DNA of 64,000 nucleotides. Source: an uncultured Alphaproteobacteria bacterium (GTDB taxonomy: Bacteria; Pseudomonadota; Alphaproteobacteria; Micropepsales; Micropepsaceae). Location: positions 1-64,000 of the forward strand of contig CADEFU010000007.1 of assembly GCA_902826695.1 (NCBI GenBank), in the 5' to 3' direction. A model generated the notes under the pieces. It saw only the letters and a list, made by a program, of their open reading frames with translations. It ran no database searches and had not been told where the DNA came from. Made by a program: the position numbers and the translations under genes. Below, piece after piece: positions 1 through 8,351 of this stretch (its first letter is position 1; every line of letters begins with the position of its first letter).

Positions 1-43
1 CTGTCTCTCAATTTCCGTGTCTCAACAACCGGGTGCAGTTCAG

Positions 44-61
44 TATGCTGTCACCTATTTC
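44..61. repeat. Single arm of the GTGACAGCATACC palindromic repeat
   Basis: The sequence TATGCTGTCACCTATTTC matches the right arm of the 68-bp palindromic element seen complete at 22623-22690 and 24541-24608. Only one arm is inside the window. The other arm may lie outside the window or be absent. Confidence 0.75.
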
Positions 62-112
62 AATGTGGGGATTCTCACAGACCCGCCGCTGCCTGCGGTC
101 CCAGATTGAGGC

Positions 113-347
113 GTGGCTAAACCTTCAAAACACACGACCGCCAAGGTCGCGGAGCTCGACGCCGCCTACCAGGAGGCGCTGTCGCGCTATGCGAACCGGC
201 CGGAAGTCCAACGGCGTCAAGCAGCCCGACGGCCAGCAGATCCGCCGGATCGAAGACTTCCTCACCTTCGCGGGTGTTCGCATAAGGCGAGAAGTTGCGC
301 GGCCACGGCACGCCAGTTTGCGCCGCGCCGTGGTCGCGCGTAGTTGC
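113..347 (+). other. Possible broken small reading frame before the protease gene
   Basis: A frame opening at 113 begins MAKPSKHTTAKVAELDAAYQ and reads like a real amphipathic protein for about 30 codons, then turns arginine-rich and low-complexity. In another frame a natural-looking run (GVKQPDGQQIRRIEDFLTF) follows at about 209-277. This could be a small gene split by a frameshift, or an accident of GC-rich sequence. No ribosome-binding site or family was recognised. The first 380 bases otherwise hold only the repeat arm. Confidence 0.2.
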
Positions 348-380
348 ATGCGTTTCAACACCAATGTGGTGCATTCGAAC

Positions 381-1133
381 ATGGACAAAGAAGCAAAGGC
401 CCTCTTCCGGGAGCTGGCGCTGGTAAAGCCGCTCGATATCCAAGACCCCTTCCGGCCGAAATGGATCATCGTTCCGCAGCACTTGGCACAACGGGGACCG
501 TTGGCCTCCATTTGCTCTATCACGCGCTTGGGCGCGAACCCCAAAGCCGTCGGCGTGGCCGGATCGGGATGGCTCGCCCGGCCCAATTGGGTGGTCACCG
601 CGGGCCATGTGATCACGGACATTGCGCATTCCCAAGGCGTTCCGCCGCAGAACGCACGGGTTCAAGTCGTGACCGGACGCGATTGGCATATGGCGTCCCC
701 GGTTCTTAGGCCCGCGGATCGCGTTGCCGTGCATCCCGGCTGGCTGCAGCAGCGCGACGAATGGGACATTGCCCTCGTCAGGCTTCAACGGAACTTTGCG
801 ATACCGGGGGGCGAATTGCTCTACACGCAGCCCGGCGCCGCGTTTCGCACAACGGACACGCATGTTTGCGGCTTTACGGCGGTCGGCGGAACGATGCGAT
901 TCATGTCGGCCGGCGGGCGCATCTCGCACAACGACGGCACGTTTGCCTGGCACACCGTCGATACGGACGACGGGGAAAGCGGTGCGCCGCTGCTGCAGGC
1001 GGGCGTTGCCGTCGCCGTTCACAAACAAGGTCACGGTTTTGGAGGCCGCGGCGCGGAAAATGCGGCGCTGGAACTGCGGCGCGACGTGTTGATTTGGTTG
1101 GAAGAACAGATGGGAGCAGATCATGTGGCGTAA
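381..1133 (+). CDS. Trypsin-like (S1/V8-type) serine protease
   Basis: A 250-residue serine protease of the chymotrypsin fold. The triad is visible in family order: His76 in TAGH, Asp129 in EWDIAL and Ser200 in GESGAPL. No signal peptide is visible in the chosen frame. The start is uncertain: ATG 381 is used because upstream codons look non-coding, but in-frame ATG 348 is possible and neither has a clear Shine-Dalgarno. The stop overlaps the start of the lipoprotein gene by 11 bp, so the two are probably co-translated. The substrate is unknown. The pairing suggests proteolysis linked to the envelope (inference). Confidence 0.85.
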   Translation: MDKEAKALFRELALVKPLDIQDPFRPKWIIVPQHLAQRGPLASICSITRLGANPKAVGVAGSGWLARPNWVVTAGHVITDIAHSQGVPPQNARVQVVTGRDWHMASPVLRPADRVAVHPGWLQQRDEWDIALVRLQRNFAIPGGELLYTQPGAAFRTTDTHVCGFTAVGGTMRFMSAGGRISHNDGTFAWHTVDTDDGESGAPLLQAGVAVAVHKQGHGFGGRGAENAALELRRDVLIWLEEQMGADHVA

Positions 1134-2343
1134 CACGACTTCGACGATCGCAGTGCTGGCGGCGCTCGGCAGCAGTTCTTGCGCAAGCTTGCCCGACCCC
1201 GACCCGGGGACTTACTACGGAACACGTCTTTTCTTAGGCAATTGCTATGCGATGCACAGCAGCAACCGGGAAGCGTTGGGCGCGGTGCTGGCATCCAACC
1301 TCATTGCGGCCGGATTGGACGCTGTGGGGAACGCGCTGAAAGAGGCGGCGGCCGAAAGCAAGAAATCGGTCAGCGCTTCGGTCAACTTGGAGATTCCGTT
1401 TGGCAACGACGCGTTACCGCGGTGCATGCAACTCGTTCGCGGCACCTTTATGCTTCGACCCGGCGAGGGAAAGGCTTGGGAGCCGGAGGGGTTCAATGCC
1501 CCGGACGATTCCCGGGTCGTGCTTGCGAACGGCACGAAGCCGGAGTTCTTTCTCGAGGCGCAGCTAATGTCGGTCAAGGGGCAGCACAATGGAGTCTCCT
1601 TTGCGCCAACCCTTTTGATGTTCACGAAGCCCCTTTCGAATCCGACTCTTTCGTGGATCGGCGGGCGCAACCTGACCGTCGATCTGAAGCTTCAGCAAGC
1701 GGGGACCGCGCCTGTGCTGGCGACGGGCATGGATTTCGGTTTTGTACGAACCGACTCCGAGATGTTTCTCGTGAAGCCGCAGAGGGGTGGTGCGTCCACG
1801 GCTCCCGCACCGACGCCTATCTCGCCGGTTCCCGGCGCGCCGGCGCCCGCCGAAAACGGCGGCGGAGGAGGAGGGACATACAGGCCGCATGCGTTCGAGA
1901 CGCCTTGGATTGTTGTGGCGACGACCGCGACGCGCACACCCTGGATCCTGACAGCAACCTTGAATGAGGTGAAGCCGACGGAGCCGGCTCTTGCTTTCGT
2001 GTCGGGCCTTTTCGAGAAAACCAAACCCGCGTTGCAGACAGAATTGGAGCTTGCACTTATCGAAGAAAAACGTTTAGCAGCAGAAGCAGCGGCGCTTGCT
2101 GCGCGGAATACGAAGCTCGACACGTTTGACACGAAGATGGTGGCGGCGATCGCGGCGCTCGGTAAGTGTTCGAAGGAGCCAACGATCGAGAACGCACAGG
2201 CGGCGCTCGCGGCGCAGCGGCGGGCGAATGAGGCCGGCGTCGTTATCGGGCGCAGACCCTATCCGGCGACGATCGATATCATGACCAGCACAAGCGCTCG
2301 GCAGAAGGCTTGTCAGGAGGCGCTTGCGACAACGCCGGGGTGA
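1123..2343 (+). CDS. Hypothetical lipoprotein with Gly/Pro-rich linker and C-terminal coiled coil
   Basis: A 406-residue protein not assigned to a family. It starts with a hydrophobic leader ending LGSSSC, a lipobox-like site with Cys20 as the predicted lipidated residue. A compact N-terminal half is followed at about residues 225-252 by a linker rich in Pro, Ala and then six Gly. The C-terminal part (about 297-350) is Glu/Lys/Ala-rich and probably a coiled coil. It overlaps the upstream serine protease gene by 11 bp, which suggests translational coupling and a shared envelope role. It could be a partner or substrate of that protease (inference). Confidence 0.75.
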   Translation: MWRNTTSTIAVLAALGSSSCASLPDPDPGTYYGTRLFLGNCYAMHSSNREALGAVLASNLIAAGLDAVGNALKEAAAESKKSVSASVNLEIPFGNDALPRCMQLVRGTFMLRPGEGKAWEPEGFNAPDDSRVVLANGTKPEFFLEAQLMSVKGQHNGVSFAPTLLMFTKPLSNPTLSWIGGRNLTVDLKLQQAGTAPVLATGMDFGFVRTDSEMFLVKPQRGGASTAPAPTPISPVPGAPAPAENGGGGGGTYRPHAFETPWIVVATTATRTPWILTATLNEVKPTEPALAFVSGLFEKTKPALQTELELALIEEKRLAAEAAALAARNTKLDTFDTKMVAAIAALGKCSKEPTIENAQAALAAQRRANEAGVVIGRRPYPATIDIMTSTSARQKACQEALATTPG

Positions 2344-2383
2344 TAGGCTGGGGCGCTCACCCAGCAACGGGGAGGGGGATAGG

Positions 2384-2410
2384 GAAATAGGGTGACAGCA
2401 TACATATTCC
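2384..2410. repeat. Single arm of the palindromic repeat, downstream of the lipoprotein gene
   Basis: GAAATAGGGTGACAGCATAC followed by ATATTCC matches the left arm of the 68-bp element with one change in the distal part. It lies 40 bp after the lipoprotein stop and just before the convergent esterase stop. This intergenic 3' position is typical of REP-like elements. Confidence 0.75.
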
Positions 2411-2420
2411 TGCCACACCC

Positions 2421-3410
2421 TCACCCCCCATACCCCGCCCAAACCCACGCGAGCGCATCCGGCAGCGTGTGCTCCAGCACGCGCGTGTCCGCGTGCCGGC
2501 CGTCGCGCGAGAGCGTGAACCGGTAGGCATAGCCCTTCGCCGCGAGCGCGTGCGCCATGCGCTGATTGGCGAGCGGCCAGTTGTGCCACGTCTCTTCCGG
2601 ATCGTCCGCGTGCAAGTCGCGCGCGCCCACTTCCAGCCACACGCGCAGCGGCTTGCGCTCCGCCGCGGGGATCAGCGTCGCGTGATACTCCCACGCGCCG
2701 CGCGGGCTTTGCTCACGTGGCGGCGACTGCTGGTTCACGAACGTGCCGGAGTAGGAGAGCACGCGCCGGTAACGCTCCGGATGAAACCACGCCATCGTGA
2801 AAGCGCAGGCCGCGCCCGAGCTCACGCCCATCGTCGCGCGGCCGTCCGGATCGCCGGTCAGCGTGACGCCGGTTTTGGCCGTGACCCGCGGCAGAACTTC
2901 GCTCTCGATGAAGTCGCTATAGCGGCCCGACAGCGTGTCGTATTCCAAACCGCGCTGAGACCCCTGCGCATCGCCGCCGCCGCTGTCGATCAGAATCGCA
3001 ACCAGCGCGGGGATGCGCTTGGCGGCAATCAGATTGTCGAGCACCGTGGGAAGCAGGCTCAGGTAAAAGTGGCCGTCCTGAACCACCATGAACGGCGCGG
3101 GCGTACCCGCAACGTAACCGCTCGGCACATAGACCCAAACGGTGCGGTTATAGGGCGCGGCGATCGACTGCTCGTGCTCGGCCGCCGCGATCCGGTTGCC
3201 GAAGGCGTCGCGCCGCTTCGTGATCTCGTTCTCGAGGCGCCTGATGCCGGGATAGAGTTTGCTGTCCCCGGATTTCATGACAAAGGCGTGGAGCGTTCCG
3301 GCGGGCACGCCCGGCTGCGGCCGGCATTCCGGCGCCGGCGGATAATCGGGACCGATGACGGTGTCCCCGTTCGCAAAGGGCGCCAGTGCGCTCAACGCCG
3401 GCGCGCTCAT
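2421..3410 (-). CDS. Alpha/beta-hydrolase esterase of the enterochelin esterase-like family
   Basis: A 329-residue putative esterase of the Fes/esterase-D type (PF00756-like). The nucleophile elbow is GVSSG with Ser197, and the catalytic His is likely His306 in SRDGRHAD. The acid is probably in the VGARDLHADD stretch. The frame is open further upstream, but the start chosen is MSAPALSALAP at 3410, because its ATG overlaps the dioxygenase stop as ATGA. This overlap indicates an operon and translational coupling. No signal peptide is seen. Homologues hydrolyse siderophore or sugar esters; the substrate here is unknown. Confidence 0.85.
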   Translation of the reverse strand: MSAPALSALAPFANGDTVIGPDYPPAPECRPQPGVPAGTLHAFVMKSGDSKLYPGIRRLENEITKRRDAFGNRIAAAEHEQSIAAPYNRTVWVYVPSGYVAGTPAPFMVVQDGHFYLSLLPTVLDNLIAAKRIPALVAILIDSGGGDAQGSQRGLEYDTLSGRYSDFIESEVLPRVTAKTGVTLTGDPDGRATMGVSSGAACAFTMAWFHPERYRRVLSYSGTFVNQQSPPREQSPRGAWEYHATLIPAAERKPLRVWLEVGARDLHADDPEETWHNWPLANQRMAHALAAKGYAYRFTLSRDGRHADTRVLEHTLPDALAWVWAGYGG

Positions 3411-4336
3411 CGCCGTGCAAGCGCGGCGCGATAGGGCGTCATGTCCCAGCCGGGATAGCGCGCCTGCGCCCGGGCGAGCGTCGTCTCCGTCCAGAACGGA
3501 TCGCCCGGCCGCTGCACGCCGAAACAGGCGAGCTGCTCGGGCGTCGCGCGTTCGAAGATCTCGCGCCACGGCCGCGTGTGATGGAACGCCCACGCGTGGA
3601 AGGCGATGCTCTCGTCGCCCGCCTTCTTGAAGCACGCCATCACGGCAAAGCGGCGCGCGTTCGGCGCGGTCAGGTTCGTCGCGCGGTGATAGACGTCGAT
3701 CGTATAGGGGATCGCGGTCCCGGCCGGCGCGGCGCTGGAACGTTCGTAGCGCTTCAGCTCTTTCTGCAGCGCCGCCTGCGCCGCCGGGTCCAGGTTCAGC
3801 GAAGCCTCAGGCCCCGCGACCTTCGCGCTGTCCGGCCGCGTGATGTAGTTCATCGCCCCGTGCGCCTCGCTCACGTCGGTGAAATAGCTGAAGATCGTGA
3901 CGCAGTTCTTCACCGCGTCTTCCGACGGCACGGTCAGCGTGTGGTTCGAGAAGTCGCAGTGGAACGGCTGATCGTAGTCGGCATCGCCCGTGAACTTCGC
4001 CCACGCCTGGCACTGATAGAGATGCACCGCCTCCGTCTTCAGCGCCGTCTTCGCAAACGCGATCAGCGCCGGATGCACCCCGATCATGTTGAGCGCGGGC
4101 GCCCCCGCAAACGGAATCGCGTCCAGCGTCGCAAACTGTTTCTTGTTGAAGCGCCCGATCTCGTCCGCGCGCTTCTTGTCCATCGGAACGTCCCCGCCCG
4201 CATCGCGCGCGAACACCTTCTCGAAGTCCGCGCAAACCGCCGCAACCTCGTCCGGCGTAAAGAAATCGCGGATGAGCGTAACCCCATCGCGCCGCCAAGC
4301 CTCGACGTCGTCTTGCGTAAAGCGCTGCGTCTGCAT
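3407..4336 (-). CDS. Phytanoyl-CoA dioxygenase (PhyH) family oxygenase
   Basis: A 309-residue Fe(II)/2-oxoglutarate-dependent oxygenase of the PhyH family, which hydroxylates an unactivated carbon of a small molecule. The iron ligands are visible: His126 and Asp128 in FHCDFSNH, with a distal His217 in IDVYHRAT. The ATG at 4336 (MQTQRFTQDDV) matches the usual start of the family; in-frame ATG 4345 is also possible. It is the first gene of a pair with the esterase, joined by an ATGA overlap. The two may act on the same metabolite, one oxidising and one hydrolysing it (inference). Confidence 0.87.
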   Translation of the reverse strand: MQTQRFTQDDVEAWRRDGVTLIRDFFTPDEVAAVCADFEKVFARDAGGDVPMDKKRADEIGRFNKKQFATLDAIPFAGAPALNMIGVHPALIAFAKTALKTEAVHLYQCQAWAKFTGDADYDQPFHCDFSNHTLTVPSEDAVKNCVTIFSYFTDVSEAHGAMNYITRPDSAKVAGPEASLNLDPAAQAALQKELKRYERSSAAPAGTAIPYTIDVYHRATNLTAPNARRFAVMACFKKAGDESIAFHAWAFHHTRPWREIFERATPEQLACFGVQRPGDPFWTETTLARAQARYPGWDMTPYRAALARR

Positions 4337-4440
4337 TGCGTCCATCGCTGCGAAGCTTCCCAAATACCACCGCCGCGCATGATACATGCGCCGCACGGAA
4401 ATCAAGAATCTTCCCTGGGACCGCGGCCCCCTTCGCTAAA

Positions 4441-4481
4441 GCTACGGCGGCCGAGTGTGTCAAAAACTCGCCCGCCGTAGC
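4441..4481. repeat. 15-bp inverted repeat with 11-base loop
   Basis: GCTACGGCGGCCGAG (4441-4455) pairs with CTCGCCCGCCGTAGC (4467-4481) with one mismatch, around a loop containing AAAAA. It lies upstream of the PhyH gene. It could be a REP-like hairpin or a terminator for a gene no longer present. No U-run follows on either strand. Confidence 0.6.
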
Positions 4482-4494
4482 ACTGCGTAGGCGG

Positions 4495-4570
4495 GGCGTC
4501 CCCGCCCGCTCCTCGCAAACACTTCCACCGCACCGCCCGCGAAGAGTCACAAAGAGCGGGCGAGGACGCC
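4495..4570. repeat. 17-bp inverted repeat with 42-base spacer
   Basis: GGCGTCCCCGCCCGCTC (4495-4511) is the inverse of GAGCGGGCGAGGACGCC (4554-4570) except for one base. Together with the hairpin at 4441 it forms a block of palindromes between the PhyH gene and the next gene. The gap 4337-4922 has no convincing gene. Confidence 0.6.
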
Positions 4571-4669
4571 CGCGCTCCCAGGCAAACGGCTCACACGCTG
4601 TTGATAGATGACACTGCGACCGGCGCGCACGCCTCAGCCCTGCCTTTGCCCAGGGTGCCTTTGCTGTAG

Positions 4670-4823
4670 CCGGTCAAAGGAACCGGTCGTGAAACCGGTC
4701 AAGTTTGCGGTCGATGTCGGGCGCGCACTTCCATATTTTCCAACGTAAATGATTGAATAAGCAAAAAGATATCCTATCGTCATGGCAAGAAAATTGGTCA
4801 AAGAACCGGTCAAGAAACCGGTC
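4670..4823. repeat. 12-bp periodic CCGGTC repeats in two clusters
   Basis: CCGGTC-type hexamers recur at 4670, 4683, 4695 and 4707, and again at 4794, 4806 and 4818. The spacing is 12 bp except for one step of 13. Between the clusters is an AT-rich stretch (about 4730-4780). In the second cluster an ATG at 4782 opens a 23-codon frame whose 12-bp period gives K-x-P-V peptide repeats (KEPVKKPVRK), like a scrap of a histone-H1-like tail. This may be an iteron-like binding array or the remnant of a basic repeat protein. Confidence 0.5.
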
Positions 4824-4922
4824 AGAAAACGGCAACCAGTGACGCCGAACTGACCAAGCTAGAAAGACGCTCAACCCGTCAGAGAGCAACGGGCACGCCT
4901 GCACGACCGTGAGGGAGGTTCG

Positions 4923-5228
4923 ATGGACTGCATCAGTCAGGACGCAAAGCTTCGGCTGGCGGCTCAAATCGCACTACTCGGTATGATCACCCGAAATGTT
5001 CGTGCGGTGCTTTGCCGGCGGGAAGATGAAACTATTCGGATTCGCTGCGTTCTGGACGGAAAGATTGAAGAGGTCGACCGAGAGCGAATGGAAGATGTTG
5101 CTTCCGAGGTCATTTCGCACTTTCCGGAGGTGAACATGATAAATACGTCGTGCGAGAGCGCCGACGCATCGTCCGCGAATCCTGTCGATGAGGGCTGGCT
5201 TTGGGTGTTTCTGCGGGCGGAAGAGTAG
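4923..5228 (+). CDS. Small hypothetical protein, 101 residues
   Basis: An acidic 101-residue cytoplasmic protein. An N-terminal helix (LRLAAQIALLGMI) is followed by two strands (ETIRIRCVLDG, KIEEV), a helix (DRERMEDVASEVISHFPE) and a short C-terminal strand ending in WLWVFLRAEE. The layout recalls small single-domain immunity or accessory proteins scattered in accessory regions, but no family was identified with confidence. It stands alone between two repeat-rich gaps. The upstream GAGG at about 4912 supports ATG 4923. Confidence 0.6.
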   Translation: MDCISQDAKLRLAAQIALLGMITRNVRAVLCRREDETIRIRCVLDGKIEEVDRERMEDVASEVISHFPEVNMINTSCESADASSANPVDEGWLWVFLRAEE

Positions 5229-5295
5229 CGTCCGTTCACAAACTCGCACCCGCGTTGCTAGAGCGTGTTTGCCTGAGGCGGAAAGGCCCCGAGCA

Positions 5296-5458
5296 GAGTC
5301 AGCTTTCACCACAAAGACACCAAGAACACGAAGTCACACCAAGATTGTCGCCTTTGGCGCGCAGCGCCGGTCAAACCCTGACTGCGCGCCGGCTCGCGCA
5401 AACAAACCCACTTGGTGAAACTTCGTGTTCTTCGTGTCTTTGTGGTGAAAGCTGACTC
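5296..5458. repeat. MITE-like inverted-repeat element, copy 1
   Basis: A 163-bp element bounded by 39-bp arms (5296-5334 and 5420-5458) with one mismatch. Each arm begins GAGTCAGCTTTCACCACAAA and runs on through a CACCAAGAACACGAAGT-like segment. The 85-base centre includes CTGACTGCGCGC and CCCACTTGGTGAAAC, both also found in copy 2 at 54369-54522. No transposase gene is present, so it would be mobilised in trans or spread as a stem-loop. The flanking sequence CATCGACTCCTGG (5461-5473) also matches, inverted, the left flank of copy 2. Confidence 0.8.
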
Positions 5459-5684
5459 ACCATCGACTCCTGGTCTGACGAGCCTGGTCTAGGAAGTGCC
5501 GTGTGGTGCAGCGCGCGGCAAAAGCCAAGACCGGGCTCGGCATCGCTCACCTCGACAGTCTTCCTCCTGCCGCCCCGCCGGTATATGCTCTCCGTCACCG
5601 GGCACCTACGGACGCCCGGGTCGTGAGACGGCTCGCCGTCCAAGCGCCGCTCAACGCTTCCTGTTTAGGAACGGAGCAACGCCC

Positions 5685-6743
5685 ATGGACGACCGCATCC
5701 CAACATCATCGTCATCATCCGCCGCCCGCCTGCGCGTCGCCGTGTTGTGGCGCGGCGACCCGGCAGCCCCGGGCACACCCGTATCGTACGAAGCGCGCCT
5801 CGCGCCCATCATCGCCGAACTCGACCGCGCAGGTTTCGCGGCCGAAGGCGTCGTCTGGTTCGACGAGGCGGCAGCCGAGCTCGAAACCCGCCTGGCCGCC
5901 ATGGCGGGCGTGCTCGTCTGGATCAACCCGCTCGCCCAAGGCCGCGATCGCGCCCGCGTGGACGCAACGCTGCGCACGCTTGCGGCACGCGGCGTTTGGA
6001 TTTCGACCCACCCCGACGTCACCGCGCTCATGGGCACGAAAGAGGTGCTGTTCGCGACGCGCGCGCTCGGCTGGGGCGCACCCGGCACGGATCTCTACAC
6101 GGCGGCCGGCCAGTTCGACGCGCGCTTCTGGCCGCGCCTGAACGACGGCCCGCGCGTGCTCAAACCGCTGCGCGGCAACGACGGGCAGGGCGTCATGAAG
6201 ATCGCCCGCGACGGCGCAACCCTCACCGTTCAGCACGCGCACGACGACAGCGTTGCGCGCCTGACGCCGGCCGAAGTCACCGCACAGGTGCACGCACGCC
6301 TGGCGCAGACGCCGCTCATCGACCAGCCGTTCAACCCGAACGCGGCGGCCGGTATGGTGCGCTGCTACCTCGCCCAAGACCGCGTCGTCGGCTTCGCCGA
6401 ACAGCACCCGCGCCAAGACGGCCCGCACGCGTTCGCGATGAACAGCGCCAAGACGATGCACAACGCGAGCGTCGAAGCCTTCGCCGACCTGCGCCGCGCC
6501 ATGGAAACGGACTGGGTCCCCGCGCTGCAGAAGGTCTTGGGCCTCGCGCGCGAACGCTTGCCCGCGCTGTGGGACGCCGACTTCCTCTACCGCCCGCCGC
6601 ACGACGTGCCAGCCTATGGCCGCTTCATGCTCTGCGAAATCAACGTCAGCTGCGTCTCGCCGTTCCCGCCCGGCGCCCCCGAAGCCGTCGCCGAAGCGGT
6701 GACACAGAGCTTGACGACGGCGGTAGCGCTCACGCGGTGTTGA
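5685..6743 (+). CDS. Cj0069-family ATP-grasp-type protein
   Basis: A 352-residue protein recognised as the Cj0069 family, an ATP-grasp-like fold of unknown substrate. Family features visible are the opening RVAVLWRGD, the STHPDV and MGTKEVL motifs, and the nucleotide-binding segment VLKPLRGNDGQGV with Lys160. The acidic metal site CEINVSCVSPFPPGA carries Glu318 and Asn320. The frame is open upstream, but ATG 5685 after ACGGAGCAAC gives a proper start. It is monocistronic by spacing. ATP-grasp enzymes ligate a carboxylate to an amine or thiol. A peptide or amide ligase role is an inference. Confidence 0.75.
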   Translation: MDDRIPTSSSSSAARLRVAVLWRGDPAAPGTPVSYEARLAPIIAELDRAGFAAEGVVWFDEAAAELETRLAAMAGVLVWINPLAQGRDRARVDATLRTLAARGVWISTHPDVTALMGTKEVLFATRALGWGAPGTDLYTAAGQFDARFWPRLNDGPRVLKPLRGNDGQGVMKIARDGATLTVQHAHDDSVARLTPAEVTAQVHARLAQTPLIDQPFNPNAAAGMVRCYLAQDRVVGFAEQHPRQDGPHAFAMNSAKTMHNASVEAFADLRRAMETDWVPALQKVLGLARERLPALWDADFLYRPPHDVPAYGRFMLCEINVSCVSPFPPGAPEAVAEAVTQSLTTAVALTRC

Positions 6744-6899
6744 TAGGTGACAGCCAGTTCATGCGCATCGCGCCCGGCGCATTGCGCGGGCTTGCGCCGC
6801 GCGCATGGCGTTGCCGCAACAAAGTTCAATCACTCGTGACTTTGTCACAGCCGCCGCGAAGACGATGCTGATCGCGCAGGACAAACGAGGGAGAAGACC

Positions 6900-7046
6900 A
6901 TGAAAACCCACCCGCGCGATGTAATCGCCTGGATGCTCGCGGCCGCCATCGTCGTGGTCGCCGCCGTCGAGTTCATGCCCGGCGCCCACGCCCAGATGCA
7001 CGAACACCTCGCCGCCACCGCCAAGTCCGCACCGCCGGCAGGGTAG
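6900..7046 (+). CDS. Small single-pass membrane protein, 48 residues
   Basis: A 48-codon gene with a strong GAGGGAGAAG ribosome-binding site 3 bases before ATG 6900. Residues 8-25 (VIAWMLAAAIVVVAAVEF) form one transmembrane helix or an uncleaved leader. The tail is rich in His, Ala and Pro. No family was recognised. It lies 150 bp after the ATP-grasp gene and is convergent with hipA, whose stop is 10 bp downstream. Confidence 0.65.
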   Translation: MKTHPRDVIAWMLAAAIVVVAAVEFMPGAHAQMHEHLAATAKSAPPAG

Positions 7047-7055
7047 GGGAGAGCG

Positions 7056-8351
7056 TTAGGAATAGGTTCGGCGAAGATCCTCACATCGCTGCTCAAGCCG
7101 GTCGACGAGCCGGCGAAGAGCGGGGGTCTTGAGACCGGTGCGCTCGCATTGCTTGAGAACCTTATGCGCGGCGCCCGGCGCATCGCGGACGATGTCGCGG
7201 ACATGGGTCAGCGCATCGGCCGCCGGATACCCGCAGAGCCGCGCCGCCTTTTCCCAATGTGTGGGCCCGACGCTGCGCCACCGGCCCTCGCCGCCGATCG
7301 ACATGGCAAGCTTTCGCGTTTCCTCAAGACGATAGGGCAAGACGCTATTGATGTCATAGAGCGGTGCCAGCCGGTACCGGCCGCCCACGTCGATGAGGAT
7401 GCTGAAGTTCTTTCCGTGCGCGTCGGGTCCCAGGATTACGAAGTTGAACGCGCATGCCCGCATGAATCGCATTCTATCGGTAGCGGGATCGCCGCTTCCA
7501 GCTAGCAACTTCATGATTGCGCGCATGCCGGGGCCGCCCTCTGCCTGGTATTTTCGGGCGGGATCGATGCCCATCGCCTGGCACATATCCTCCTGATGAA
7601 CGCGCACGACACGCCCGCCGGCTTCGGTGAGCGGTACGCGCTTCCCGGCACGAACGCGTATCCGGTCATACCGCTCGGTGACGATGTTTGGCTTGCCGCC
7701 GATCAATTCGACTGACGACGCGCATGCCCTAAGGCCGAGCGCCTGCGCAAGGCGCAAGCAGAAGTGCTCGTTCTCGACCTGTCCCTCTAAATCGCGCATC
7801 GGCGGCTTAATGATGTGGGTGGAGGGTGTGCGGCCGCGCGGCTCATACCATTTGCCTTTCACCCAATAGACCGCTTTTTTCGCCTGCGCGCCAGCCAAGC
7901 TGAAGAATCCGGCGTCTTCGCTGATGTTGAGCGGACCAAGGTTAGTGACGATGTCGTCGAGAAAGCGGACGAGTCTGGCCTCCGAGATTTGCACGATGCC
8001 CTCGCGGGTTTTCAAAGCGCCGAGACGTTCAGGCGGCACGATCTGGACGGCGCCCGCCAGATCCTCACCGACGGCGGCCACAAGCGCAAACGCGCTACGC
8101 ACCGACACGCTATGCGTTCGCGCGATAGCAGCAAGGGTTGCCGGGCGATCCGGCAGAAGACCCCAAAGGTAGTTCGTGACGACGGCGTTCCCGTGCTCCG
8201 CGTCGCCCAATGGCATCGACATCGACAGGGGGTAGTGGTCGATACTGTTCAGCCACTCGCGATCGTAGACAAAACTCAGCTTTCCGTTGGCCGACTGAAA
8301 GATGGAGCCGAGATCGCGGTCGTTGACGAGTACGCGAAGTTCCTTAGTCAT
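7056..8351 (-). CDS. hipA: HipA-family serine/threonine kinase toxin
   Basis: A 431-residue HipA-type kinase, the toxin of a type II toxin-antitoxin module. The N-terminal subdomain has the usual SMPLG and LWGLLPDRP motifs. The kinase core has the ATP-binding Lys in THIIKPPM, the catalytic loop GPDAHGKNFSIL and the metal-binding LYDINSVLPY. In studied HipA proteins the kinase phosphorylates a tRNA-charging enzyme such as GltX, halting translation. All active-site motifs look intact, so the toxin should be functional. ATG 8351 is preferred over TTG 8357. The start overlaps the hipB stop by 8 bp, the usual antitoxin-first order. Confidence 0.93.
   Translation of the reverse strand: MTKELRVLVNDRDLGSIFQSANGKLSFVYDREWLNSIDHYPLSMSMPLGDAEHGNAVVTNYLWGLLPDRPATLAAIARTHSVSVRSAFALVAAVGEDLAGAVQIVPPERLGALKTREGIVQISEARLVRFLDDIVTNLGPLNISEDAGFFSLAGAQAKKAVYWVKGKWYEPRGRTPSTHIIKPPMRDLEGQVENEHFCLRLAQALGLRACASSVELIGGKPNIVTERYDRIRVRAGKRVPLTEAGGRVVRVHQEDMCQAMGIDPARKYQAEGGPGMRAIMKLLAGSGDPATDRMRFMRACAFNFVILGPDAHGKNFSILIDVGGRYRLAPLYDINSVLPYRLEETRKLAMSIGGEGRWRSVGPTHWEKAARLCGYPAADALTHVRDIVRDAPGAAHKVLKQCERTGLKTPALRRLVDRLEQRCEDLRRTYS

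Noticed and set aside
117..1136. Long open frame on the minus strand across the protease gene (339 codons)
   Set aside because: It is the antisense shadow of the protease frame, full of Arg/Pro/Ala-rich sequence with no start signal or family motif. Similar shadows exist opposite most genes in this GC-rich sequence.
4674..4967. 97-codon minus-strand frame with DRFLDRFF repeats
   Set aside because: The repeats come from the CCGGTC DNA array. There is no ribosome-binding site, and the frame overlaps the start of the better gene at 4923.
6738..6755. GTGTTGATAGGTGACAGC and a similar word at 4609-4622 as further repeat arms
   Set aside because: Only the GATAG-TGACA core matches. The distal CATACCTATTC part is missing, so chance similarity cannot be excluded.
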